Part shown: piece by piece, positions 7,017-13,644 of the stretch
How the letters are laid out: each line of letters starts with the position of its first letter
Numbering within the stretch: position 1 is the first letter of the stretch
From: Candidatus Gastranaerophilales bacterium
GTDB taxonomy: Bacteria > Cyanobacteriota > Vampirovibrionia > Gastranaerophilales > Gastranaerophilaceae
NCBI GenBank assembly: GCA_910588555.1
Contig: CAJUPC010000035.1
Location: 1 to 16,765, forward strand
Length of the DNA: 16,765 nt
Reading direction: 5' to 3'
Program-made: the position numbers and the translations under genes
Notes under the pieces: model-generated
The model's input: the letters and a program-made list of their open reading frames with translations, nothing else
The model's database searches: none
Told to the model about the DNA's origin: nothing

Positions 7017-7750
7017 ATGAGATTGTTAAAGAATTTACGTAGCTTCGGGGGGGGGGCAATCTAAGCTCCTTAAGAGGTTTTACACTTGCTGAAGTTTTAA
7101 TTACACTTGGAATTATCGGTGTGGTAGCAGCACTTACTATGCCGTCGTTAATTCAGCATTATAAAAAGCAGGAAACAAGTACACGATTGAAAAGATTTTA
7201 TTCGTTAATGCAGCAGGCAATTAAAATGAGCGAAGTTGATAACGGCGATTCTTTACAGTGGGTAAAGTTTGACCAAAAATTGAATGACGAAGGTGAATAT
7301 GATTATGATGCAAACGGTACTTACAGTAAAGAATTTTTTATGGAATACCTTGCACCATATATAAAGTATAATAAAATTACAGAGGGAAAAAGTTCTGTTG
7401 ATGATAACGGAAATCCTTCCGGTGAACATACAAAAGTATATTTTGCAGATGGTTCAACTGCGAAAATCTTTGTCGGTTCTTGCTATGACATAACCTTTGA
7501 TAGCAATGGTGAAAGAAAACCTAATGAGGCGGGTAGAGATATATTTAGATTTATATTTTGCAATGGTGATTATCATGAGGCGCTCACATGTGGAGGTAAT
7601 AACAAAATCTCATTTTGTCCATACATTTGGAGAAATGAAACAAGAGATTTAAGACTTAAGCGTTGTAAAGAAGAATCTGCTTCCTATTGCAGTGGACTTT
7701 TATTCTTTGATAATTGGGAATTTAAAGAAGATTATCCTATAAAATTATAA
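7017..7750 (+). CDS. Cys-rich pseudopilin-like protein, frame interrupted by a G10 tract; possible phase-variable gene
   Basis: Paralogue of the gene at 4417-5126. AAAGGAG (7004-7010) lies 6 bases before the ATG at 7017. The initial frame reads MRLLKNLRSFGGGAI and stops. The G10 run (7047-7056) puts it out of frame with NLSSLRGFTLAEVLITLG and IIGVVAALTMPSLI, the prepilin cleavage and hydrophobic segment. Tracts of 8 or 11 G restore a single frame; at 11 it gives 244 residues. The internal ATG at 7121 would give 209 residues lacking most of the pilin helix. The two paralogues share KRFYS.M.QAI..SE near the N-terminus, FADGS in the middle and W......YP at the C-terminus. This one has six cysteines in its predicted extracytoplasmic part, and the next gene is a disulfide-forming VKOR-DsbA. 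Promoter and terminator are intact. Confidence 0.82.
7041..7061 (+). repeat. AGCTTC-G10-CAATC element, copy 2 (hypermutable homopolymer)
   Basis: Identical over 21 bases to 5083-5103 and in the same orientation on the plus strand, so the two copies are direct repeats 1,958 bases apart. Here the gene reads the G strand (Ser-Phe-Gly-Gly-Gly), whereas in copy 1 the gene reads the C strand. Confidence 0.9.
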
Positions 7751-7769
7751 AAAAGACGGAAGTTTTTGT

Positions 7770-7803
7770 AAGGCGGGAAAAGCGACAGCGTTCCCGCCTT
7801 TTT
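7770..7803 (+). terminator. Intrinsic terminator after the pseudopilin gene
   Basis: AGGCGGGAA (7771-7779) pairs with TTCCCGCCT (7791-7799) around an 11-base loop, followed by a run of five T. The stem is GC-rich compared with the surroundings. Confidence 0.9.
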
Positions 7804-7857
7804 AATTAAACTTAAATATTACCCGAAAGTCGGATTTATTTCTTCCTCTTTTTGCTA

Positions 7858-7886
7858 TTGATTTATATTTTTTAAAATTGTATTAT
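7858..7886 (+). promoter_or_regulatory. Promoter of the VKOR-DsbA/queH operon
   Basis: TTGATT (7858-7863), a 17-base spacer and TATTAT (7881-7886), about 20 bases before the ATG. Confidence 0.6.
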
Positions 7887-7906
7887 AGACTCAGGGAGAA
7901 TATTAT

Positions 7907-9097
7907 ATGGAGAAAGAGATGAAGAAAAAGATTGCAATCGCGCTTTTGGCGATTATAGGAATAATTACAACAGTAAAACTTGCTGTTATTTATTATAATG
8001 CGAATTTTAACCCTTATGCACTTTCAAGTTTTTGTTCGGTAAACGAATTTATTGATTGTGACGGAATTGCAAAGACAACAGAATCGCAATTTTTTGGCGT
8101 GCCTCTTGCATATTGGGGTATGTTTTTATACTTCTTTATTTTGTTAATGCTGTTTGTTGACAAATTGAAGAATTTGAAATTGTTGAAATTTTTGGAAGTA
8201 TTCAAAAATCCTATGGCTTACATTGCGTCATTAGGTTTGGTTTCTTTTGTAATTTCAATGATATTGTTATGCTTAAGCCTTTTTGAAATCAAAAAACTCT
8301 GTATTTTATGTGCGTTTACTTATATTCTAAATCTATTAATAGGTTACATTGCCGCAAAAGATATTGAAGGTTCGTTTGTTGGTGCTATGAAACAAAGTTT
8401 TCGAGATTTTCTTGACGCAATAAAGATTAAAAAATATTTAATAGCATTTATTGCCGTAATGGTTGCAGCAGTTGGATTTTTGACTTATACAACATTAAGT
8501 TTGAAGTTTGCGCCTCAAATCAAAAGACAAAGAGAGTTTAAAGAATTTCAAGGCAAAAATAAATATCAGGTTAAAGGTAATGTTTTAGGCGATAAAGATG
8601 CAAAAATTATTATTTACACATATTCAGATTATCAATGTCCGATTTGTCCTGTTCACAATGTTATGATGCACAAACTTGCAAAAGAAATGAAAGGCATAAA
8701 AATCGTACACAAAAATCTTCCGCTTGATACTGCCTGCAACTCATATCTTCGCCATCCTTTCCATGATGGTTCATGTATAGACGCAAAATATGCGATTGCT
8801 GCTGAAAAACAGGGCAAATTCTGGGAAATGAATAATCTTCTTTTTGAAAAGAAACCTCAGACCGAGGAAGAAATTTTGAAACTTGTTAAAGACTTCGGTT
8901 TTGATATGAAAAAACTTCAAGAAGACGCAAACAGTGTTGAAACAATGCAGGAAATAAGCAAAGAAATTGACGAAGCTTATAAAAAAGGTATTAACGGAAC
9001 ACCGACTACTATGATTGACAATGATGCTCATATCGGAATTATGACTTATCAGCAATTCAAAGATTGGGCAAAAAGAGCCGGTGCGGAAAAAAGATAA
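7907..9097 (+). CDS. VKOR-DsbA fusion: membrane disulfide-bond-forming oxidoreductase
   Basis: Makes disulfide bonds in exported proteins by passing electrons from a periplasmic thioredoxin-fold domain to membrane quinone. Residues about 10-150 are a vitamin K epoxide reductase domain with four hydrophobic helices, the loop cysteines C43 and C51 (SSFCSVNEFIDCDG) and the quinone-site pair C132-I-L-C135. A further membrane helix (about 177-199) leads to a DsbA-like domain from about 222 to 396, with the active site C244-P-I-C247 and a cis-Pro loop at NGTPTTM. The 396-residue fusion replaces separate DsbA and DsbB. Fusions of VKOR to a thioredoxin-fold domain are typical of cyanobacteria and relatives. 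AGGGAG lies 8 bases before the ATG; a second in-frame ATG at 7919 is also possible. queH starts right after the stop. Confidence 0.93.
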   Translation: MEKEMKKKIAIALLAIIGIITTVKLAVIYYNANFNPYALSSFCSVNEFIDCDGIAKTTESQFFGVPLAYWGMFLYFFILLMLFVDKLKNLKLLKFLEVFKNPMAYIASLGLVSFVISMILLCLSLFEIKKLCILCAFTYILNLLIGYIAAKDIEGSFVGAMKQSFRDFLDAIKIKKYLIAFIAVMVAAVGFLTYTTLSLKFAPQIKRQREFKEFQGKNKYQVKGNVLGDKDAKIIIYTYSDYQCPICPVHNVMMHKLAKEMKGIKIVHKNLPLDTACNSYLRHPFHDGSCIDAKYAIAAEKQGKFWEMNNLLFEKKPQTEEEILKLVKDFGFDMKKLQEDANSVETMQEISKEIDEAYKKGINGTPTTMIDNDAHIGIMTYQQFKDWAKRAGAEKR

Positions 9098-9640
9098 ATG
9101 CAAACAAAAGATAAAATAGTTTTACACACATGTTGCGCAATATGTTCCGGATATCCTGTGTCTTATTTACAAGACGCGGGATATCAGGTTATTGCATATT
9201 TTTATAATCCTAATATTTATCCGCAGGAGGAATATACAAAAAGGTTTGAAGCTCAGAAAATCTTATGTGAACATTCAAACTGTGAACTTGTTGAGGGAGA
9301 GTATAAACCTGATGAATATTATGAATTTGTCAAAGGGTTTGAAAACGAGCCCGAAAAAGGCGCAAGGTGCGATAAATGTTTTGAACTACGTTTGAGAAAA
9401 ACAGCAGAGTTCGCAAAATCTATAGGTGTTGACACATTCACGACATCAATTGTTATTAGTCCTCATAAAAGTTACGAAAAATTGACTGAAATTGCCGTAA
9501 AAATTGCAGAAGAATATGGTCTTAAATATCTTGCCGTAAACTTTAAAAAGAATGACGGCTTTTTGAAAACAAATAAAATTTCTAAAGAATTGGATTTATA
9601 TAGACAAAAATATTGCGGGTGTAAATTTGCAATCAGATAA
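9098..9640 (+). CDS. queH: Epoxyqueuosine reductase QueH
   Basis: Reduces epoxyqueuosine to queuosine at the wobble base of tRNAs with GUN anticodons; QueH is the cobalamin-independent alternative to QueG. The 180-residue protein has the full family pattern: HTCCAICS (residues 10-17), YNPNIYPQEEYTKR, GARCDKCFELRL, FTTSIVISPHKSYEK and a C-terminal YRQKYCGCKF. The paired cysteines (CC, CxxC and CGC) bind an iron-sulfur cluster and metal in the characterised enzyme. The ATG directly follows the TAA of the VKOR-DsbA gene, so translation is coupled. No other queuosine gene is in the window. A metabolic link with the disulfide enzyme is not obvious. Confidence 0.93.
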   Translation: MQTKDKIVLHTCCAICSGYPVSYLQDAGYQVIAYFYNPNIYPQEEYTKRFEAQKILCEHSNCELVEGEYKPDEYYEFVKGFENEPEKGARCDKCFELRLRKTAEFAKSIGVDTFTTSIVISPHKSYEKLTEIAVKIAEEYGLKYLAVNFKKNDGFLKTNKISKELDLYRQKYCGCKFAIR

Positions 9641-9695
9641 ATCATATATTTATACCATGATTAATCCTGAAAATATTATATAATTAAGTTACAGA

Positions 9696-9723
9696 TTGAC
9701 TTTACGGAAAAAATAATTAAAAT
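9696..9723 (+). promoter_or_regulatory. Promoter of the TPR protein operon
   Basis: TTGACT (9696-9701), a 16-base spacer and TAAAAT (9718-9723). The start point would be about 12 bases ahead of the ATG, so the ribosome binding site AAGGA (9731-9735) is at the very 5' end of the transcript. Confidence 0.6.
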
Positions 9724-9741
9724 CGAAAAAAAGGATGTAAT

Positions 9742-10728
9742 ATGAGTAAGAAGATTGTTTTGGCATTAGCTTTATTATTTACAGTAACAAGTGTTCAGGC
9801 ATTGGATTTTGATAATCTTATAGCCGCAAATACAAGCGGTGGAAAAAGTACATCTGCGTCCGGCTTAGACAAAGAAACGCTTTATTATCCGAATGCAACT
9901 GTTAAAAGTGCTATTGCAAAATACAAAGCAGGTAATTACACAGGATGTCTGCAGGAGTTGTTCTCGGTAACAATAAAAGAACCCTCAAATGCACTTGCTT
10001 ATTATTACATGGCTATGGCTTACACACATCTTGATATGCAGACTGACGCTGTTGAAGCGTACGAAAAAGTTATTTCGCTTAATCCCAATAACTATCTTAC
10101 CGAATACGCAACAAAGGGTAGAGATTGTTTGACCGGCGGACCTGCTTGTATTTCTGCTGACGCGGTTGCAGCAGGAGGCTCAGAAGAGGCAGGAGAAGAA
10201 GATGATTTGGATAAATTTGTAAATTCTCCATACGGAAACGGCTTGTCTCAGGAAATGAATACCGAAATTAAGCAAAAAGAACTTACAAATATTAAAGAAA
10301 CAATTAATAAAAAAGAAATTCTTGAAGTTGAAGACCTTCAAAAAATAAAAGATTTTGACTCAAAAAATAACAATCAGTCTTATGAAGAAGACGAAACAAT
10401 TAAAATCGCCCAGGTCAGCGACGAAGAAATTTTGCAGGCTGTAAAAACGCTTAAAGAAGCAGGATTGACACTTAATGTTCAAACCGAAAAAACAGAAAAT
10501 CCGTACGCACAGTTTTCGCAGTATCAAGATCCGAAAATGGCTGAAATGAGTATGCTTTTAGGAAATAATAACAACAATAATTCAAACAATATGATGAATA
10601 TGCTTCCAATGCTTATGCAGCAGGCTCAGAAAGGCGAAAATATCGACCCGCGTTTTATGCAGGCGATGATGATGAATTCTATGATGACGGATTGGAACTT
10701 TAATACTAATAACGATAACAGATACTAA
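9742..10728 (+). CDS. Secreted TPR protein with Asn/Met-rich C-terminus
   Basis: A 328-residue exported protein. Residues 1-20 are a signal peptide ending VQA. Residues about 52-127 hold roughly two TPR units (AIAKYKAGNYTGCLQEL, then ALAYYYMAMAYTHLDM and AVEAYEKVISLNPNN), which usually mediate protein-protein contacts. An acidic linker (EEAGEEDDLDKF) and a charged region with a short helix (DEEILQAVKTLKEAGLTL) follow. The last 60 residues are very rich in Asn and Met, with an N6 run and MMNMLPMLMQQ, and are probably disordered or an amphipathic surface. The function is unknown. The gene starts a three-gene cluster; its stop TAA shares one base with the ATG of the next gene (TAATG), indicating translational coupling. 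Confidence 0.8.
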   Translation: MSKKIVLALALLFTVTSVQALDFDNLIAANTSGGKSTSASGLDKETLYYPNATVKSAIAKYKAGNYTGCLQELFSVTIKEPSNALAYYYMAMAYTHLDMQTDAVEAYEKVISLNPNNYLTEYATKGRDCLTGGPACISADAVAAGGSEEAGEEDDLDKFVNSPYGNGLSQEMNTEIKQKELTNIKETINKKEILEVEDLQKIKDFDSKNNNQSYEEDETIKIAQVSDEEILQAVKTLKEAGLTLNVQTEKTENPYAQFSQYQDPKMAEMSMLLGNNNNNNSNNMMNMLPMLMQQAQKGENIDPRFMQAMMMNSMMTDWNFNTNNDNRY

Positions 10729-11324
10729 TGGATTTAAATTACATAAAAGCTAAAGAAAATTTGCTGGCAGTTCAGGATTTGAGCTGCCGTCAATTTTTTC
10801 TTGAAAACGGCTTTCTGCTTGAATACGCTTATTGTCAATTGTTGGATGATAATTTAGTACTTGCAAAAGAGATTTTTTATTCACTTCGGCAAAAAGATGT
10901 AAGAGCACACTGGGCTTATTTTATGATATCTATGATAGAGGGAAATTTGACAGAGTATCCGACATATTTTGAGCTCAGAAATTTTTTGGAAATTGATTTA
11001 AATATTTTGATAAAATATTGCAAGGGCGATTATGTAGAAAAGATTTTGAGATATTCTGATTTTATGTTTTCTGTTAATCCCGAAGTTTATAAATTTATAG
11101 GCAGAGTTTTATATAACAATGATATGGAAGCTCAGGCAATGTATTTTTTGCAAAACGCAAAGAATTGTTTTTATCATGACCCGGAATTACATTATTTAAT
11201 TGCATTCATTTACTACAACAAAAAAGATTATATGAAAGCCAAAAATTCCTTACAAAATTGTCTCTATGTGCTGCCAAAATATTTTCCGGCCGAGAATTTG
11301 CTGAGTAAGATACGGAATTTTTAA
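10728..11324 (+). CDS. TPR-like helical repeat protein, cytosolic
   Basis: A 198-residue protein without a signal peptide or membrane segment. The C-terminal half has TPR-type pairs: VYKFIGRVLYNNDMEAQAMYFLQNA, then PELHYLIAFIYYNKKDYMKAKNSLQNCLYVLPKYFPA. The earlier segment (ENGFLLEYAYCQLLDDNLVLAKEIF) looks like a degenerate repeat. It is coupled to the secreted TPR protein by the TAATG overlap, so it may act with it, for example as a chaperone for its export; that is inference. No enzymatic motif is visible. Confidence 0.7.
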   Translation: MDLNYIKAKENLLAVQDLSCRQFFLENGFLLEYAYCQLLDDNLVLAKEIFYSLRQKDVRAHWAYFMISMIEGNLTEYPTYFELRNFLEIDLNILIKYCKGDYVEKILRYSDFMFSVNPEVYKFIGRVLYNNDMEAQAMYFLQNAKNCFYHDPELHYLIAFIYYNKKDYMKAKNSLQNCLYVLPKYFPAENLLSKIRNF

Positions 11325-11434
11325 TATTGTCTGTGGATATGTTAACAAATGTAACAAATAAGACACTTGTTGAAATCGGGTATGTTTTAAATCGTTTATA
11401 TATATACAGAACACAAAATAAGAGGACGAGAGAT

Positions 11435-11824
11435 ATGGCAATTTCAAACATGCACGAAACTTTGTTACTTTACACAAAACAAAAGTCAATGGTTAATAAC
11501 AAGCTTTCAACAACTATGATGAATATGCTTAATGCATCTAAACAGACTGCTGAATCTCAGGCAAAATATAATGACAATATAAACGATATTTATTACAGTT
11601 ATTATGAAAGCGATCCTGAAGCTTACGAAATTCTTATGGAGCAATGCGAAAATGAACATGAACTTGAACTTGCAAATTTGAATTCGTGGGAACAAGAATT
11701 AGAACTTCAAAAAAATAATTTGGAAACTCAGTTGAATGAAATTAATACATTTGAAAGCAGCTGGACCAAATTACTTCAAACAAATGTCAAATCAGATTTT
11801 TCATACGGTCAGATTTCACAATAA
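11435..11824 (+). CDS. Small helical (coiled-coil) protein of unknown function
   Basis: About 129 residues, soluble and mostly helical, with a heptad-rich second half (EHELELANLNSWEQELELQ, then NNLETQLNEINTFESSWTK). I do not recognise a characterised family. The pair of Trp residues in long helices, the small size and the Gln/Asn-rich composition recall small secretion-apparatus or secreted helical-hairpin proteins, but the resemblance is general. Start: the ATG at 11435 is preferred over a TTG at 11327 because AGAGGA (11421-11426) is correctly placed before it and the residues upstream (KTLVEIGYVLNRLYI...) have no obvious structure. It is the last gene before a terminator and follows the TPR pair on the same strand. 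The gap of about 110 bases leaves room for its own promoter. Confidence 0.65.
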   Translation: MAISNMHETLLLYTKQKSMVNNKLSTTMMNMLNASKQTAESQAKYNDNINDIYYSYYESDPEAYEILMEQCENEHELELANLNSWEQELELQKNNLETQLNEINTFESSWTKLLQTNVKSDFSYGQISQ

Positions 11825-11832
11825 AAGATTTG

Positions 11833-11859
11833 AAAAAGCACCTAAAAGGTGCTTTTTTG
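11833..11859 (+). terminator. Intrinsic terminator
   Basis: AAAAAGCACCT (11833-11843) pairs with AGGTGCTTTTT (11847-11857) around an AAA loop, with more T following. It ends the TPR cluster transcript and lies only 18 bases before the next gene. Confidence 0.9.
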
Positions 11860-11874
11860 TTGTATTATTATTTT

Positions 11875-12849
11875 ATGATTAATGTAAATGAAAAATTCGG
11901 AGCTTTTATTGTTCCAACAGGAATAGGTGCCTCAATAGGAGGTTTTGCAGGCGACGCAAGTGTTTATGCGGGTGAATTTGCGAAAATTTCCAAACTTATT
12001 GTAAACCCAAATGTCGTTAATGCTGGCTGTTTTTCAGGTATTAAAGACAATATGTTTTATGTTGAGGGGTATTCGATAGACGAGTTTTTTAAAGGCACTA
12101 TCAATCTAATTCCATCTACACATAATAAAATCGGTGTTGTTTTTGACAAAGCAATTCCAAAAGATGTTTTGAATGTTCATATAAACACAATTCGTGCTGT
12201 AAAATGTGTTTACGGAGTTGATGTTTCGTTTTATGAAATTACTGACGAAGAAGTCGGCGTTGAGTTTAAAATGGAAAAAAGCGGGATATCAACAGGAAGT
12301 GTTAAAAATATCCAAACAATGCTTGAAGCAGCAAAAAAATTGTTAGAAAAAGGCTGCGATGCAATTGCACTTGTTTGTTTATTTGAGGACCCTGAAAGTG
12401 ATAACGAGGATTATTCAAACGGGCTTGGTACCGACCCTGTTGGCGGCGTTGAGGCTGTTTTGTCTCATTATATTTCTAAAGAGTTGAAAGTGCCGTGTGC
12501 GCATTCACCTGCATTCAGCGACTATCAAATTTATCCTGATTTGGTTGACGGAAAAGCTGCGTCAGAATATATTACACCGACATTTTTGCCTTGTATTCTT
12601 CTGGGGTTAAATAATGCTCCTAAGCTGTCTGTTGACCGCGGGATTTCAATAAATAATCTTGATTACCTTGTAATGCCGTATAATTCATTGGGGTCAACCC
12701 CTGTATTTGAAGCTTTAAAGCGTAATATACCCGTTTATGCAGTTAAAGAAAATTCAACCGCGTTAAATATTTCACCTGACAAAATCAGCGATAAAATTAT
12801 TGTTGTTGAAACTTATAAAGACTGTCTTGAAATTTTAAAGAGTAACTAA
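11875..12849 (+). CDS. DUF3326 family protein
   Basis: A 324-residue cytosolic protein of the DUF3326 family, known mainly from cyanobacteria and without an assigned reaction. Recognisable family signatures are FIVPTGIGASIGGFAGDA near the N-terminus, VNPNVVNAG, YVEGYSIDEF, GLGTDPVGGVEAVLSHYIS, VPCAHSPAF, TFLPCILLGLNNAP and a C-terminal ENSTAL. The invariant Gly-rich N-terminus, Asp, Cys-Ala-His and Glu suggest an enzyme or a metabolite-binding protein. The start is placed at the ATG at 11875, where the family N-terminus begins, since the ORF upstream is terminator stem. No ribosome binding site is visible; TATTAT (11863-11868) lies 6 bases before the ATG. The 3' end overlaps that of convergent murI by 15 bases. 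Confidence 0.85.
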   Translation: MINVNEKFGAFIVPTGIGASIGGFAGDASVYAGEFAKISKLIVNPNVVNAGCFSGIKDNMFYVEGYSIDEFFKGTINLIPSTHNKIGVVFDKAIPKDVLNVHINTIRAVKCVYGVDVSFYEITDEEVGVEFKMEKSGISTGSVKNIQTMLEAAKKLLEKGCDAIALVCLFEDPESDNEDYSNGLGTDPVGGVEAVLSHYISKELKVPCAHSPAFSDYQIYPDLVDGKAASEYITPTFLPCILLGLNNAPKLSVDRGISINNLDYLVMPYNSLGSTPVFEALKRNIPVYAVKENSTALNISPDKISDKIIVVETYKDCLEILKSN

Positions 12850-13644
12850 CTCTGGCAATTTTTTAAGTTCGTAAAAAAGTTGTGAAGCTGTTTTGAAGTT
12901 TTCGGGGGCTGAACTTACATAAAATTTTTCATATTCAAATTTGTCATTCAGCATATTATTTTTTGCCAAATCTTCTTTAATGTTTTGTGCAAAATAAACT
13001 GACGGGTCGATAAATTTATCCGCAGGCATGAATTTTGTTAAAACATTCAACAAGTAAGGATAGTGTGTACATGCAAGAACAATTTTATCCGGGCTGCCTA
13101 CATTTTCCAAAACTTCTTGAACCTGCATAATGCTTTGAGGACTGTTAATTCTGTGCTCTTCTACAATTCTCACCCAATTTGGAGCCGCAATTTCTTTAAC
13201 ATTTATTTCAGGATTATATTTTGAAATTTCTTTAGAATATGCATGAGAATTTATTGTTGCCGGAGTTGCAATTACTGTTAAATTTTTCAACCCGTCAATT
13301 TGTGCAATTGTTGAGCAGACAGATTGAATAATCGGATAAATTTTGAAGTTATATTTGTCTTTCAATACTTCATAAGTTATTGCAGAAGTAGTGTTGCAGG
13401 CCATTATTACGGCTTTTGCATTTTGTTCTTCAAAGAACTTGAATATTTTGTCAGCGTATTCAATTAGTTGTTCAGGCGTTTTTTCACCGTATGGCATGTG
13501 TTTGGTGTCGCCGTAATAAAGACAGTTTTCCTGCGGTAAAAGTTTTTTTACTTTTTCAAATACAGTCAAGCCGCCCACGCCCGAATCGAAAAAGGCTATG
13601 GGATTTTGGGATTTATTTACATTATTATTTACATTGTTTAAAAT
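12835..13644 (-). CDS. murI: Glutamate racemase, with non-canonical or unresolved start
   Basis: Interconverts L- and D-glutamate to supply D-glutamate for peptidoglycan. The frame encodes NPIAFFDSGVGGLTVF at the N-terminus, then YYGDTKHMPYGEK, MACNTTSA with the first catalytic Cys, and LACTHYPYLL with the second catalytic Cys and its His. Asp in FFDSG is the usual acid/base helper. The only standard codon is a GTG (13578) inside GVGG, and starting there would delete FFDSG. The frame is open back to a stop near 13650 with no ATG, GTG or TTG. ATT at 13644, 9 bases after a GGAG, is the best upstream candidate and gives 269 residues, but is not proven. murI follows the amidase gene closely and probably shares its transcript, so both serve the cell wall. 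Confidence 0.88.
   Translation of the reverse strand: MLNNVNNNVNKSQNPIAFFDSGVGGLTVFEKVKKLLPQENCLYYGDTKHMPYGEKTPEQLIEYADKIFKFFEEQNAKAVIMACNTTSAITYEVLKDKYNFKIYPIIQSVCSTIAQIDGLKNLTVIATPATINSHAYSKEISKYNPEINVKEIAAPNWVRIVEEHRINSPQSIMQVQEVLENVGSPDKIVLACTHYPYLLNVLTKFMPADKFIDPSVYFAQNIKEDLAKNNMLNDKFEYEKFYVSSAPENFKTASQLFYELKKLPELVTL

Noticed and set aside
5083..7061. A composite transposon or invertible segment bounded by the two G10 elements.
   Set aside because: The copies are direct, not inverted, no recombinase or transposase lies between them, and no target duplication is visible. Deletion by recombination remains possible and is noted as a finding.
11830..11874. A 15-residue N-terminal extension of the DUF3326 protein starting at a TTG.
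   Set aside because: These codons are the terminator stem and T-run, and the family N-terminus begins at the ATG at 11875.
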